Assembly (NCBI RefSeq): GCF_014645895.1
Contig: NZ_BMMP01000005.1
Span: 124,001-188,000, forward strand
DNA from: Streptomyces daqingensis
GTDB taxonomy: Bacteria; Actinomycetota; Actinomycetes; Streptomycetales; Streptomycetaceae
Direction: 5' to 3'
DNA length: 64,000 nucleotides
Shown: positions 44,292 through 52,899 of the stretch, piece after piece
Position numbering within the stretch: the stretch's first letter is position 1
Layout: the number at the start of each line of letters is the position of its first letter
Notes under the pieces: model-generated
What the model saw: only the letters and a program-made list of their open reading frames with translations
The model's database searches: none
Told to the model about the DNA's origin: nothing
Position numbers and translations under genes: made by a program

Positions 44292-46478
44292 ATGAGCCTC
44301 ACACTCCGCAGCCGCAAGCACGCCCGCCGCGTGCCCACGCTCACGCAGGTGACGCAGACAGAGTGCGGACTGTGCTGCACCGTCGCACTGCTGCGCTACT
44401 ACGGGCGTGCGGAGGACCTCTCCAGCGCACGCGCCGTGATGGACGCCGGCCGCGACGGCCTGAGCGCCGGTCAGCTCGCCCGCTACCTGCGCACGCGCGG
44501 GATGGACGCGAAGCTCTTCCGCGCCAAGAGCGTCACCGCGCTGGAGAAGTTCACCTCGCCGGTGATCCTCTACTGGGAGGAGTACCACTTCGTCGTCCTC
44601 GAGAAGTTCGACGGTCAGAAGGCGATCGTCATGGACCCGGCCATGGGGCGCCGTCGGCTGAGCCGCGAGGAGCTGGAAGAGGGCTTCAGCGGCATCGTCG
44701 TCTCCGCGGACGTCGGCCCGGACTTCGAGAAGACGCGCCAGAAGCCGATGACGGAGTGGCGCAACATCCCGCTCTTCGCCGAGGGTTCGCGCAAGCGGAT
44801 CGCCCTCGTCGGCCTGCTCTCCTTCAGCGGCTACGGCGCGGTGCTGGGCATCCCCATGCTGACGGAATGGGCCGTCGACCAGCAGGCGAGGTGGAAAGGG
44901 CTCGACGACCTGGGCACCGTCATCGCCGTCGTGCTGGGCGTGGCGGCCGCCTACCTGGCCCTGCACGTGGTCAGAGTCATGGTCCTCTCGACCGTCGTGG
45001 CGATGCTGGGCAAGCATCTGATGACCCATACGTTCAGCAAGATGCTGTCCCTGCCGTACAGGTTCTTTACCGTGCGGCAACCCGGTGAGCTGCTGTTCCG
45101 GCTGAACAGCGTCAACATGATCAGGGATCTGCTGTCGTCGAGAGTGGCGCAGGGAATCCTCGACGTGGGGACGCTGCTGTGCGTCACCGGCTACCTGTTC
45201 TACGTCGAGTGGCGCCTGGGCCTGATGGCCGTCGTGCTGTTCCTGCTCAACGCGTTCTACCTGGCCCGTACGCGGCCGAAGCTGATGGAGTTCGTCGACT
45301 CGGAGATCAGCCAGCTGAGCAAGAGCCAGTCCACACAGCTGGACGCGATCGTGTCGATCCCCACGATCAAGATGGGCGGCTACGCGGACGAGTTCCTCGA
45401 GAGCTGGGGCAAGGTCTACGGCTCCTCGCTGGAGGCGATGAAGGACCGGATGCGCATGCAGCAGGGCCGCATCTCGGGTGTCACGACGACGACCCAGATG
45501 TTCGGTCCGATGATCCTGCTGCTCTCCAGCCTCTACTTCGTCAGCCACGGCTACATATCGCTGGGCGCGGCCATCGCCGTGCAGGCGGTCTCGGCCACCT
45601 ACTTCTCCCTGTCGACGTCGGTGTTCTCGACCTACACCGAGTTCACCGAGGCGTCCCGCTACATGGCCAGGCTGAGCGACATCGTCAAGTCGGAGCCGGA
45701 GGACCCGGGCGGCACCCTCACCGGCCTGCTCTCGACGTCCATCCAGCTGGAGGACGTCAGCTTCCAGTACACGAAACACAGCGACCTGGTGATCCGGAAC
45801 GTGTCCCTGGACATCCCGGCCGGCTCCAGGGTCGCCCTCGTAGGCGCCTCGGGTTCGGGCAAGAGCACCCTGGGCCGCATCATCTGCGGGCTGTACGAGC
45901 CGACAAGAGGCCACGTCAGGTTCGGCGACGTCGACACGCGGCACTACGACAAGAACGCCCTGCGGCGGCAGATCGGCTACATCCCGCAGGAGATCCATCT
46001 CCACAACCGCACCATCCTGGAGAACCTGACGCTCGGCCAGGACATCCCCGCGGACAAGGTGCGCGAGTACTGCGCCGGCGTCGGCATCCTCGACTTCCTC
46101 GAGGACCTGCCCATGGGCCTCAAGACCCTCGTCTCGGAGATGGGCGCGAACTTCTCCGGCGGTCAGCGCCAGCGCCTCGCCATCGTGCGGGCGCTGCTGC
46201 AGAACCCGCCCATCCTCGTGCTCGACGAGGCGACGTCGGCCCTGGACACCGTCAACGAGCGCCGTGTCGGCGAGATCATCGAGCACATCGGCGCCACCCA
46301 GGTGATCATCGCCCACCGTCTGGCGACCATCAAAGCCGCCGACCACATCTACGTGCTCGACAACGGCCGCGTGGTCGAACAGGGAAGCCACACGCAGCTG
46401 CTGCACGGAGGCGCGGTCTACACGGACCTGTACGCGGACAGGTCCCCGGACCTCGACGTCGTGGTCGGAGGCGAGTGA
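44292..46478 (+). CDS. lanT: LanT bifunctional C39 peptidase/ABC transporter
   Basis: A 728-residue membrane exporter that removes the leader at Gly-Gly or Gly-Ala while pumping the peptide out. The N-terminal C39 peptidase has C25 (TQTECGLCC), H99 (WEEYHFVVLE) and D115 (VMDPAMG). Six membrane helices follow from about 170. The ATPase has GASGSGKSTL, FSGGQRQRLA and VLVLDEATSALD, all intact. One transporter serves both precursors, whose cleavage sites (GA and GG) it must both accept, as LtnT does in lacticin 3147. The stop is followed immediately by lanM2. Confidence 0.95.
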   Translation: MSLTLRSRKHARRVPTLTQVTQTECGLCCTVALLRYYGRAEDLSSARAVMDAGRDGLSAGQLARYLRTRGMDAKLFRAKSVTALEKFTSPVILYWEEYHFVVLEKFDGQKAIVMDPAMGRRRLSREELEEGFSGIVVSADVGPDFEKTRQKPMTEWRNIPLFAEGSRKRIALVGLLSFSGYGAVLGIPMLTEWAVDQQARWKGLDDLGTVIAVVLGVAAAYLALHVVRVMVLSTVVAMLGKHLMTHTFSKMLSLPYRFFTVRQPGELLFRLNSVNMIRDLLSSRVAQGILDVGTLLCVTGYLFYVEWRLGLMAVVLFLLNAFYLARTRPKLMEFVDSEISQLSKSQSTQLDAIVSIPTIKMGGYADEFLESWGKVYGSSLEAMKDRMRMQQGRISGVTTTTQMFGPMILLLSSLYFVSHGYISLGAAIAVQAVSATYFSLSTSVFSTYTEFTEASRYMARLSDIVKSEPEDPGGTLTGLLSTSIQLEDVSFQYTKHSDLVIRNVSLDIPAGSRVALVGASGSGKSTLGRIICGLYEPTRGHVRFGDVDTRHYDKNALRRQIGYIPQEIHLHNRTILENLTLGQDIPADKVREYCAGVGILDFLEDLPMGLKTLVSEMGANFSGGQRQRLAIVRALLQNPPILVLDEATSALDTVNERRVGEIIEHIGATQVIIAHRLATIKAADHIYVLDNGRVVEQGSHTQLLHGGAVYTDLYADRSPDLDVVVGGE

Positions 46479-46480
46479 AC

Positions 46481-49330
46481 GTGGCTGAACCGGACGTCTC
46501 CATACCGGCGTTCCTCCCCTTCTACGCGCACCTGGCTCCCAGAAGCGCGGTCGAGGACGCGCTGCGCGACCTCGCCGCACCGGTCACCGCGCCCGAACGC
46601 CTCGAAGAGGTGCTGGACCAGGTGTGGAGCGGAATGCTCACCGCCGTCGAGGGGCAGTCCTTCCGGGCACTGATCGGGGAGTTCCACGCCTTTCGGGAGT
46701 ACCACGGACTCCCCATGGACGCCGAGGGCGACGAGGCGCTGCGGAAGTTCCGCGCCCACCTGGGCACCGACGGCAACTGCCGCGAGCTGATCGGCAGATA
46801 CCCGGTGCTCCGGCAGCGGCTCGCCACGATCCGGCGGAACCTGCTCGACGCGTACACGGACCTCTTCGCGGCCTACACCGCGGACCGTGCGGAGCTGAAG
46901 GCCGCCGGGCTGCTCCCGGCGGGGGACTCCGAAGCGCTGATCGAGAAGATCTTCCTCACCGGCTCCGACCCGCACAACGACAACCGCCAGGTGATCCAGC
47001 TCCGGCTGACGGGCGGGACACGGCTGGTCTTCAAGCCGCGCGCCCTGGTCTCCGACCGCTTCGTGAAGGACCTCTACGACGCGGCGGACCCTTACCTCAA
47101 GCACTCGCTGCGCGACTGCATACCGCTCTCCGTCTCCACGGGCACGCACGGGTGGCAGCAGTACGTCGCCTCCGCACCGATGGACTCGCCGGACCAGCCG
47201 GCGCGCTACTTCTACCGGTTCGGCGCCCTCTGCGCGGTCTTCGGCACCCTCGGCGCCTCGGACATGCACGACGAGAACCTGCTGGCGTGCGGCGAGACCC
47301 CGAGCGTCATCGACACCGAGACGATGCTCCGTGCCGATGCCGGCGTCGACAACGACTCCCTTCCGCACGTGCTCGTGAACCACATGAAGCTCTCGGTGGT
47401 CTCCACGATGCTCGTCCCCGTGGTGAACCCGACGTCGCCCATCGACGTCGTCATGGCGGGCGTGGGAGTCGCCGGCGACCAGAAGTCGAAGCTGAAGCGC
47501 GCGGCGGTCCGCGACGGAACCACGGACAGGATCTCCGTCACCTGGGAACCCGTCACGTACAAGCACCACGGGAACGTGCCCCGCCTCGGGGACGAACGGC
47601 TGTCGGCCCCCGACTACTTCAGCGACATCCTCGCCGGGTACTCCGACGGCCTCGCCTTCGTGCGCGACGGCGGGATCTCGAAGGTCGTCGACGCCTATCC
47701 CGGCATGCCGGTCCGCAGCCTGATGCGCTCGACCATGGTCTACGGCCGGTTCCTGGACGCCTCCACGCACCCCGACTACCTGCGCGACCCCGCCGAGGCG
47801 GCACGGCTGTTCGGGCTGCTCGCCCGCATGCCGGACTACCTCTCGCCCGAGGCGGCCGACTACGTGGCGGAGGAGGAACGCGCGTCGCTGTCGACGGGGA
47901 ACGTCCCGTACTTCATGACGCGGGCGGACTCGAAGGAGCTGTCCACGCTCAAGACCGCCTATCCGGGGGTGTACAAGGCCTCTCCGCTCGACATGGCGCA
48001 CCGCGGGATCGCCATGAACTCCGAACGCAGCGACCTCTACCACCATTTCCTGCTGGAGGAGTGTTTCAGCGAGGTCGTCGGCGAGGAGCGGCCGGAAGGA
48101 CTCTCCTCGGAGAGCCTGTTCGGGAGACCGGTCCTCGACAGCGCACGCCCCGGCGCCTGGTGGCCCGAGATCGCGCGCCGGATCGACGAAATCGGCGTGC
48201 GCTTCGAAGGGCCGGAAGGAACCGAAACCGGCTGGGTCTGCGGCATTGGCCCGGAGCGGAACGTCTCGACCATCACGCCCGGCAACTTCGTCTCGTTCCA
48301 TGACTCCGGCGGGATAGTCACCTTTCTCGAGAGGGCGTCGCGCCACGACAGCGCACTGCGTTCCGTCCACGCCGGAGCCGACCGGGGTCTGAGAAGTCTG
48401 CTCGCGAAGTACGGCGACCTGCTGATGCAGACACCGGAATCCGTCTTCACCGGCGCCGCCTCGATGCTGCTGACGAGACCCGCGGACGTCGACCGTGAAT
48501 GGTTGGCGAAGGTTTTCGAGAGAATCGAAGAGCGGGCGATCTCGAACGAACTCGAAAAAGACCTGGCGAATGGCCCGGCCGGTCTGCTGATGGTTCTGCT
48601 GTCACGCGCCGGGGAAAGCGGAGCGAGCGGAGAAAGCGTTCTCTGCGACGAGAAACAGCTCGGGAAGCTGCGCGATCTCACCCTCGAGCACCTCTCGGCG
48701 GACAGAACGGCGAAGTGGTTCGACGTCGCGCACGGCGAACTGGGGCTGCGCTGGGCTTGTTCGCGTATGGGAAAAATGCTCGAGGATCCGGCCCTGGTGG
48801 AACAGTCGGCCGACTGGCTCGTCGCACGGTCCTCCTCGGACGAACAGACCCCCTACGCGGGCTGGTGCAACGGCGCCGCGGGTCAGCTCCTGACCTCGGC
48901 GGAGATCCTCGGCGCCGCAGGCCGCACAGACTGGCTCACGGGTGCGCGACTGCAAAGCCTGGTCGACAAGGCGACGGCCCTTCCGGAGGACAGGGCGTTC
49001 GACCTCTCCGTCTGCCACGGCAGCAGCGGCGTCGTCCAGTCGCTCGTCGCCGCCGGACGCCTTCTCGGAGAGGAATCCCTCTTTACCAGAGCCCATGAGT
49101 ATCAGGAACTCGTTCTTGACAGAATCCGGAGGACCGGATTTTATACAGGTGCTGGAGGCCGGACATCCCTGTTGGGATACATGTTCGGGTGGTCCGGTAT
49201 CGGTGACACCGACGTCATTCTCCAGTCTGCCGGAAAGAGTCCTGGAAAAGGCGTCGGCGATTGTCACCTTCCGGTCGCGCTTTCCAGTGGTGTTCTCGAC
49301 CGACGGACAGCAGCAGGAGGTTCACAATGA
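46481..49330 (+). CDS. lanM2: LanM2 class II lanthipeptide synthetase
   Basis: A second complete LanM, about 949 residues and clearly diverged from LanM1. The dehydratase has TRLVFKPRAL and SDMHDENLL (D261, H263), then VIDTETML. The cyclase zinc ligands are C796 (GWCNGAAG) and C845/H846 (SVCHGSSG). By analogy with HalM2/LtnM2 it should modify the beta peptide. The GTG at 46481 has GGAGG nine bases upstream; the GTG at 46475, which would overlap the lanT stop, has it too close. The last 25 residues are unusual for LanM and run into the next gene, sharing ATGA. Having two synthetases supports a two-component product. Confidence 0.94.
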   Translation: MAEPDVSIPAFLPFYAHLAPRSAVEDALRDLAAPVTAPERLEEVLDQVWSGMLTAVEGQSFRALIGEFHAFREYHGLPMDAEGDEALRKFRAHLGTDGNCRELIGRYPVLRQRLATIRRNLLDAYTDLFAAYTADRAELKAAGLLPAGDSEALIEKIFLTGSDPHNDNRQVIQLRLTGGTRLVFKPRALVSDRFVKDLYDAADPYLKHSLRDCIPLSVSTGTHGWQQYVASAPMDSPDQPARYFYRFGALCAVFGTLGASDMHDENLLACGETPSVIDTETMLRADAGVDNDSLPHVLVNHMKLSVVSTMLVPVVNPTSPIDVVMAGVGVAGDQKSKLKRAAVRDGTTDRISVTWEPVTYKHHGNVPRLGDERLSAPDYFSDILAGYSDGLAFVRDGGISKVVDAYPGMPVRSLMRSTMVYGRFLDASTHPDYLRDPAEAARLFGLLARMPDYLSPEAADYVAEEERASLSTGNVPYFMTRADSKELSTLKTAYPGVYKASPLDMAHRGIAMNSERSDLYHHFLLEECFSEVVGEERPEGLSSESLFGRPVLDSARPGAWWPEIARRIDEIGVRFEGPEGTETGWVCGIGPERNVSTITPGNFVSFHDSGGIVTFLERASRHDSALRSVHAGADRGLRSLLAKYGDLLMQTPESVFTGAASMLLTRPADVDREWLAKVFERIEERAISNELEKDLANGPAGLLMVLLSRAGESGASGESVLCDEKQLGKLRDLTLEHLSADRTAKWFDVAHGELGLRWACSRMGKMLEDPALVEQSADWLVARSSSDEQTPYAGWCNGAAGQLLTSAEILGAAGRTDWLTGARLQSLVDKATALPEDRAFDLSVCHGSSGVVQSLVAAGRLLGEESLFTRAHEYQELVLDRIRRTGFYTGAGGRTSLLGYMFGWSGIGDTDVILQSAGKSPGKGVGDCHLPVALSSGVLDRRTAAGGSQ

Positions 49331-49491
49331 AGAAGAGCCGCGGCACTTGGGGTGTCGTCGTCGCTATCGGCGGCGCCATCGCGATCACGAGCGCGTACAG
49401 CGGAAACACCGTGCTCGCCGGAGTGGTCGGAGTGCTGACCGTCGTCGTCGCAGTGGCCACGTTCATGAAATTCGACCGCAAGCAGTCCTGA
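49327..49491 (+). CDS. Small two-helix membrane protein, immunity candidate
   Basis: A 54-residue protein translated from an ATG that overlaps the lanM2 stop (ATGA), with AGGAGG nearby. The basic start (MKKSRG) is followed by helix 1 (about 8-24, WGVVVAIGGAIAITSAY), a short SGNT turn, helix 2 (about 28-47, VLAGVVGVLTVVVAVATFMK) and a charged end. It is not a lanthipeptide precursor: it has no Cys. Small membrane proteins inside lantibiotic operons often confer immunity (LanI, LtnI-type), and that is the best guess. No direct similarity is recognised. Confidence 0.75.
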   Translation: MKKSRGTWGVVVAIGGAIAITSAYSGNTVLAGVVGVLTVVVAVATFMKFDRKQS

Positions 49492-49561
49492 AGAATCGGG
49501 ACCAGGGGAGCGCATCGCGCACACCTCGATGCGGAAAAGCCCGTAGAAAGGAATTCCCGGG

Positions 49562-50521
49562 GTGCGGCTCTCGATACTCCTCCCCTTCGGTCCTGTCCGT
49601 CCGGAGCAGGTCGTCCCTTTTGCGAACCTGGTGCACTGGACGTGTGCGCACAGGTTGTGGCAGGGCCACGGAATGCTCCTGGACAGTCATCATCTGATCA
49701 ATTGGCTCGCCGGAATCGGCATCAGGGTCCCTTCCGGGTTCGGTGTCTCCCTGATGCCGCTCCGCTCTCCGTACCAGGCCGCGCTGGAAGCGCGTTCCGT
49801 GGCTCTCAACACGGGGCATTCCGTCGTGGCCGGGTTCGGCCCCGGGGGAGTCGCGGCCCAGCGCAGCTTCATGGGCAAGCCGTACGCCAGCCCGCTCGCG
49901 GCGAGCCGCGAGTACGTCAGCACGGTGCGGGGCCTGCTGTCCGGCGAGGTCACGGAGGTCCACGGGGACCACTACTCGTCCGTCTCGCGCCTGGTGGAGT
50001 TCAAGCCGGCGCCCGTCTCCGTCGGCCTGGGCGTCCTGCGGGAGAAGATGGCCGCCCTGGCCGGTGAGATCGCCGACGTGGCCATCACCTGGCTCGGCTC
50101 CGCGCACTACCTCCACGAGACGCTGATGCCGGCGATGGAGGAGGGTGCGCGGGAGCGCCGGTCCGGCGACCCGGCCAAGGTGACGGCCATCGTGCCCGTC
50201 GCCCTCTCCGGTCCCGACCGCAAGGTCGCCGATCTGGCCGCCGCGGCCTGCGGGCAGCACATCCAGGCGCCGCACTACAAGGACGCCCTGCGCAAGGCCG
50301 GTGTCGATATCTCCGGAGACGGAAGCCCCGGGGACGCCGTGAAGCTCGTCGACGGCGGGGTCTTCCTGTACGGCACGGCCGAGGAGATCCACAAGCGGCT
50401 GGACGAGTACCGGAAGATCGGCGTCGACGAGGTCGTCCTGAACGCCACCGGCGTCGGCAACATCGCGGGCCCCCGCGCGGCCGCCACCGACCTCCTGGAG
50501 ATCCTCGACGCGGCGTCCTGA
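49562..50521 (+). CDS. Luciferase-like (LLM) F420-type oxidoreductase of the lantibiotic cluster
   Basis: A 319-residue TIM-barrel protein of the bacterial luciferase-like family, whose actinomycete members mostly use F420. Typical segments are MRLSILLPFG, ARSVALNTGHSVVAGFGPGG, EVHGDHYSS and FLYGTAEEIHKRLDEYRKIG. It is the last gene of the cluster, 70 bases after the small membrane gene, with AAAGGA nine bases before the GTG. F420-dependent LLM enzymes (LanJC type, such as LxmJ of lexapeptide) reduce dehydroalanine or dehydrobutyrine to D-amino acids. That role would match Ser7 of the alpha core, which is D-Ala in lacticin 3147. The assignment is inference; an oxidative tailoring step is the alternative. 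Confidence 0.82.
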   Translation: MRLSILLPFGPVRPEQVVPFANLVHWTCAHRLWQGHGMLLDSHHLINWLAGIGIRVPSGFGVSLMPLRSPYQAALEARSVALNTGHSVVAGFGPGGVAAQRSFMGKPYASPLAASREYVSTVRGLLSGEVTEVHGDHYSSVSRLVEFKPAPVSVGLGVLREKMAALAGEIADVAITWLGSAHYLHETLMPAMEEGARERRSGDPAKVTAIVPVALSGPDRKVADLAAAACGQHIQAPHYKDALRKAGVDISGDGSPGDAVKLVDGGVFLYGTAEEIHKRLDEYRKIGVDEVVLNATGVGNIAGPRAAATDLLEILDAAS

Positions 50522-50561
50522 CGCCGGCGCCGCCAGGAGCCCTACCCCGCTCCACCCCGCC

Positions 50562-50594
50562 GCCCCGGTCAGCAACCCCCCTGCTGGCCGGGGC
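50562..50594 (+). terminator. Terminator at the end of the lantibiotic cluster
   Basis: A 13-bp stem with one G-T pair (50562-50574 with 50582-50594), followed by TTTCCT. It lies 40 bases past the LLM gene stop. Confidence 0.85.
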
Positions 50595-50682
50595 TTTCCT
50601 CTCGCCGCGTGCGCGGGCCGCGGCAGGACGCGGCTGGAGAAGGACATCCCGCGCGCCGCGCGCACGTACCTCCAAAACCGGA

Positions 50683-50716
50683 AACGCCGCGCTCTACGCA
50701 TGTAGAACGCGGCGTT
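50683..50716 (-). terminator. Terminator downstream of tRNA-Arg
   Basis: A 15-bp stem with a single C-A mismatch (50683-50697 with 50702-50716) and a 4-base loop, seven bases past the 3' end of the minus-strand tRNA gene. It is followed on that strand by a GGTTTTGG stretch. Confidence 0.8.
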
Positions 50717-50722
50717 CGCGCG

Positions 50723-50795
50723 CGCCCCCGGCAGGACTCGAACCTGCGGCCAAGCGCTTAGAAGGCGCCTGCTCTATCCACTGAGCTACGGGGGC
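50723..50795 (-). tRNA. tRNA-Arg (anticodon TCT)
   Basis: A complete 73-base cloverleaf on the minus strand without encoded CCA. The acceptor stem is GCCCCCG/CGGGGGC. The D arm is GCTC-8-GAGC. The anticodon loop CTTCTAA sits on the stem GGCGC/GCGCT. The T arm is GCAGG-TTCGAGT-CCTGC. Anticodon TCT reads AGA and AGG, rare arginine codons in this GC-rich genome. Confidence 0.95.
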
Positions 50796-51133
50796 CGGTC
50801 TCGGTCGCGGAGTGCGGGCGTGCCTCCGGGTGACCGTGGCGAGGTCAAGGATAGGGGGCCCCGTGGCTGGCGCTGTTTGCTTCACGTCCGCGACACCATG
50901 TGGAGGTTCGGTGAAGCGCTCCCGATAATCGCAGGCCGGTGCGATTCGTGCAGCGGTTTTCGCCGTGTGCCGTACGGGTGTTGCGCAGTCGTTATGGGTG
51001 CGTCGGCAGTGGTGGCGACGAGTGGCGGGTCACATGGGGCGAATGGCCCATTCGCATCCGAAACCGATTGTTTTCCCTGCGCAGTGCCGTGGATAGGCTT
51101 CAAAAAGGCAGCAAATTTGGGCATTCTGCGCAT

Positions 51134-52894
51134 GTGGCGATCTTGAACGTACGGCCAGAACTGATCGATGCACTTACCGCGCTGCGCGAAGGCGTCGCCG
51201 CTGCACGCTTTCCGCTGCCCCTTCCGGGCGCCGAGCGCGCCCGGCGTTCGCGCGACGAACTGCTCGCCCAGCTCGACGACTACCTCATGCCGCGGCTGCG
51301 CGTTCCGGACGCGCCGCTGCTCGCCGTGGTCGGGGGTTCGACGGGAGCGGGCAAGTCGACACTCGTCAACTCGCTCGTGGGGCGCAGAGTCAGCGAGGCG
51401 GGGGTGCTTCGTCCGACGACGCGTACGCCTGTGCTCGTGTGCCATCCCGACGACCGCGAGTGGTTTGCCGGACGGCGCATCCTGCCGCGGCTGGAGCGGG
51501 TGTGGGTTCCCCGCCAGGACGCCGCCCAGGGCCAGTTCGGCTCCGGCGCACGCGGGGACACGGCCGGCGACGAGCTCCTCGGCGCCGAGGAGACGGACAC
51601 CGAGGACGACGGCAGCCGCCCTCTGCGGATCGAGACCGACTCCGCGCTGCCCGCCGGTCTGGCCCTGCTCGACGCACCCGACATCGACTCCCTGGTCGCC
51701 CGCAACCGCGACCTCGCCGCGGAACTCCTGTGCGCCGCGGACATCTGGGTACTCGTCACGACCGCCGCGCGCTACGCGGACGCAGTGCCGTGGAACCTGC
51801 TGCGCACCGCCAAGGAGTACGACGTCACGCTCGTCACCGTCCTCGACAGGGTGCCGCACCAGATCGCCCCGGACGTGGCGAGGCAGTACGGCGCCCTGAT
51901 GATCCGTGAAGGGCTGGCCGACGTGCCGCGCTTCACCGTCCCCGAACTGCCGGAGTCCGCCGGGGGATCGGGGCTGCTGCCCGCAACAGCCGTCGCGGGC
52001 CTGCGCAATTGGCTCGCGCAGCGGGCCTTGGATCCCGCGGCGCGGGCGGTGGCAGGCCGCCGTACCGCCGTCGGGGCCCTCGCGTCGCTCCGCCCGCGCG
52101 TCGCCTCGCTCGCCAACGCCTCGGCCGCACAGCACGCCGCGGCGACGCGGCTGACGGGCCACGTCGAGGACGCCTTCGAGGAGGCCCGCGTACGCGTACG
52201 GCGGCACATCGCCGTCGGCGAACTCCTCGCGGGCGACGCCGACGCGCTGTGGCGCGGCTTCCCCGTCGACAGCCGGGGCGAGGAGGTGCTGGACGCCTTC
52301 GAGGAGGGGCTGACCACGCTGCTCGCCTCCGCCGTCGCCGCAGCCGACGAGCGCATCGCGGAGTCCTGGCGCCGCGAACCGGCCGTGCCCGGCGGGGAGT
52401 CGGCGGACGCGACCGGGGAGCGGCGCGGCCGCGGCCTGCCGGAAGGTGTCCGCGGATCCGACGGGCGGGGGCGCATGAACCTGCTCGTGCGCCGCTGGCG
52501 GCGGTGCATGGAGGAGCTCGCCGACGAGGAGGCGCGCGCGGTCGACCACGGCTTCGGCCGGGACGCCGAGGAGGCGGCGGCGCTGCTTGCGACGGCACTC
52601 GTGGGCGGTGGCCACGCGGCGGGCGCCTACCGGTCGCTGGCGGCGGCGTTCGGCGAGGTGAGCGCGCGGAAGCTGAGGGAGTGCGGAGTGCGGCTGCTCG
52701 CGACGTACGTGGAGAGAGCGCTGTACGGGGAGCGGGACCGCCGCCTGGCCCCGCTGGAGGCCCTGGAGACGGCGCCCGGCCCGCAGGTCGACCTGATCGC
52801 GGCGCTGTCGGTGCTGCGCAAGGCGGAGTCGGCGGCTCTCCCGGGGCCGGGAGCCCGGAAGTTGACGGAGTCGCAGTCCCAGACGGAGAGGTGA
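51134..52894 (+). CDS. dynA: Dynamin-like GTPase DynA
   Basis: A 586-residue GTPase without membrane helices. The P-loop is [13 protein letters not shown] near residues 66-78. The switch region is [15 protein letters not shown], and [12 protein letters not shown] is the G3 motif. Long helical segments make up the rest. With the next gene it matches the Streptomyces DynA/DynB pair, bacterial dynamins that stabilise FtsZ rings in sporulation septa. The start is uncertain: GTG at 51134 or TTG at 51143 both precede the conserved [10 protein letters not shown], and the frame stays open upstream without similarity. The stop overlaps a possible upstream start of dynB. Confidence 0.8.
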   Translation: MAILNVRPELIDALTALREGVAAARFPLPLPGAERARRSRDELLAQLDDYLMPRLRVPDAPLLAVVGGSTGAGKSTLVNSLVGRRVSEAGVLRPTTRTPVLVCHPDDREWFAGRRILPRLERVWVPRQDAAQGQFGSGARGDTAGDELLGAEETDTEDDGSRPLRIETDSALPAGLALLDAPDIDSLVARNRDLAAELLCAADIWVLVTTAARYADAVPWNLLRTAKEYDVTLVTVLDRVPHQIAPDVARQYGALMIREGLADVPRFTVPELPESAGGSGLLPATAVAGLRNWLAQRALDPAARAVAGRRTAVGALASLRPRVASLANASAAQHAAATRLTGHVEDAFEEARVRVRRHIAVGELLAGDADALWRGFPVDSRGEEVLDAFEEGLTTLLASAVAAADERIAESWRREPAVPGGESADATGERRGRGLPEGVRGSDGRGRMNLLVRRWRRCMEELADEEARAVDHGFGRDAEEAAALLATALVGGGHAAGAYRSLAAAFGEVSARKLRECGVRLLATYVERALYGERDRRLAPLEALETAPGPQVDLIAALSVLRKAESAALPGPGARKLTESQSQTER

Positions 52895-52899
52895 CGGCA

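Noticed and set aside
50562..50795. tRNA-Arg as an integration site for a lantibiotic island
   Set aside because: A tRNA lies next to the cluster, but I found no second copy of its 3' end on the far side and no integrase gene; without att repeats the island idea is unsupported.
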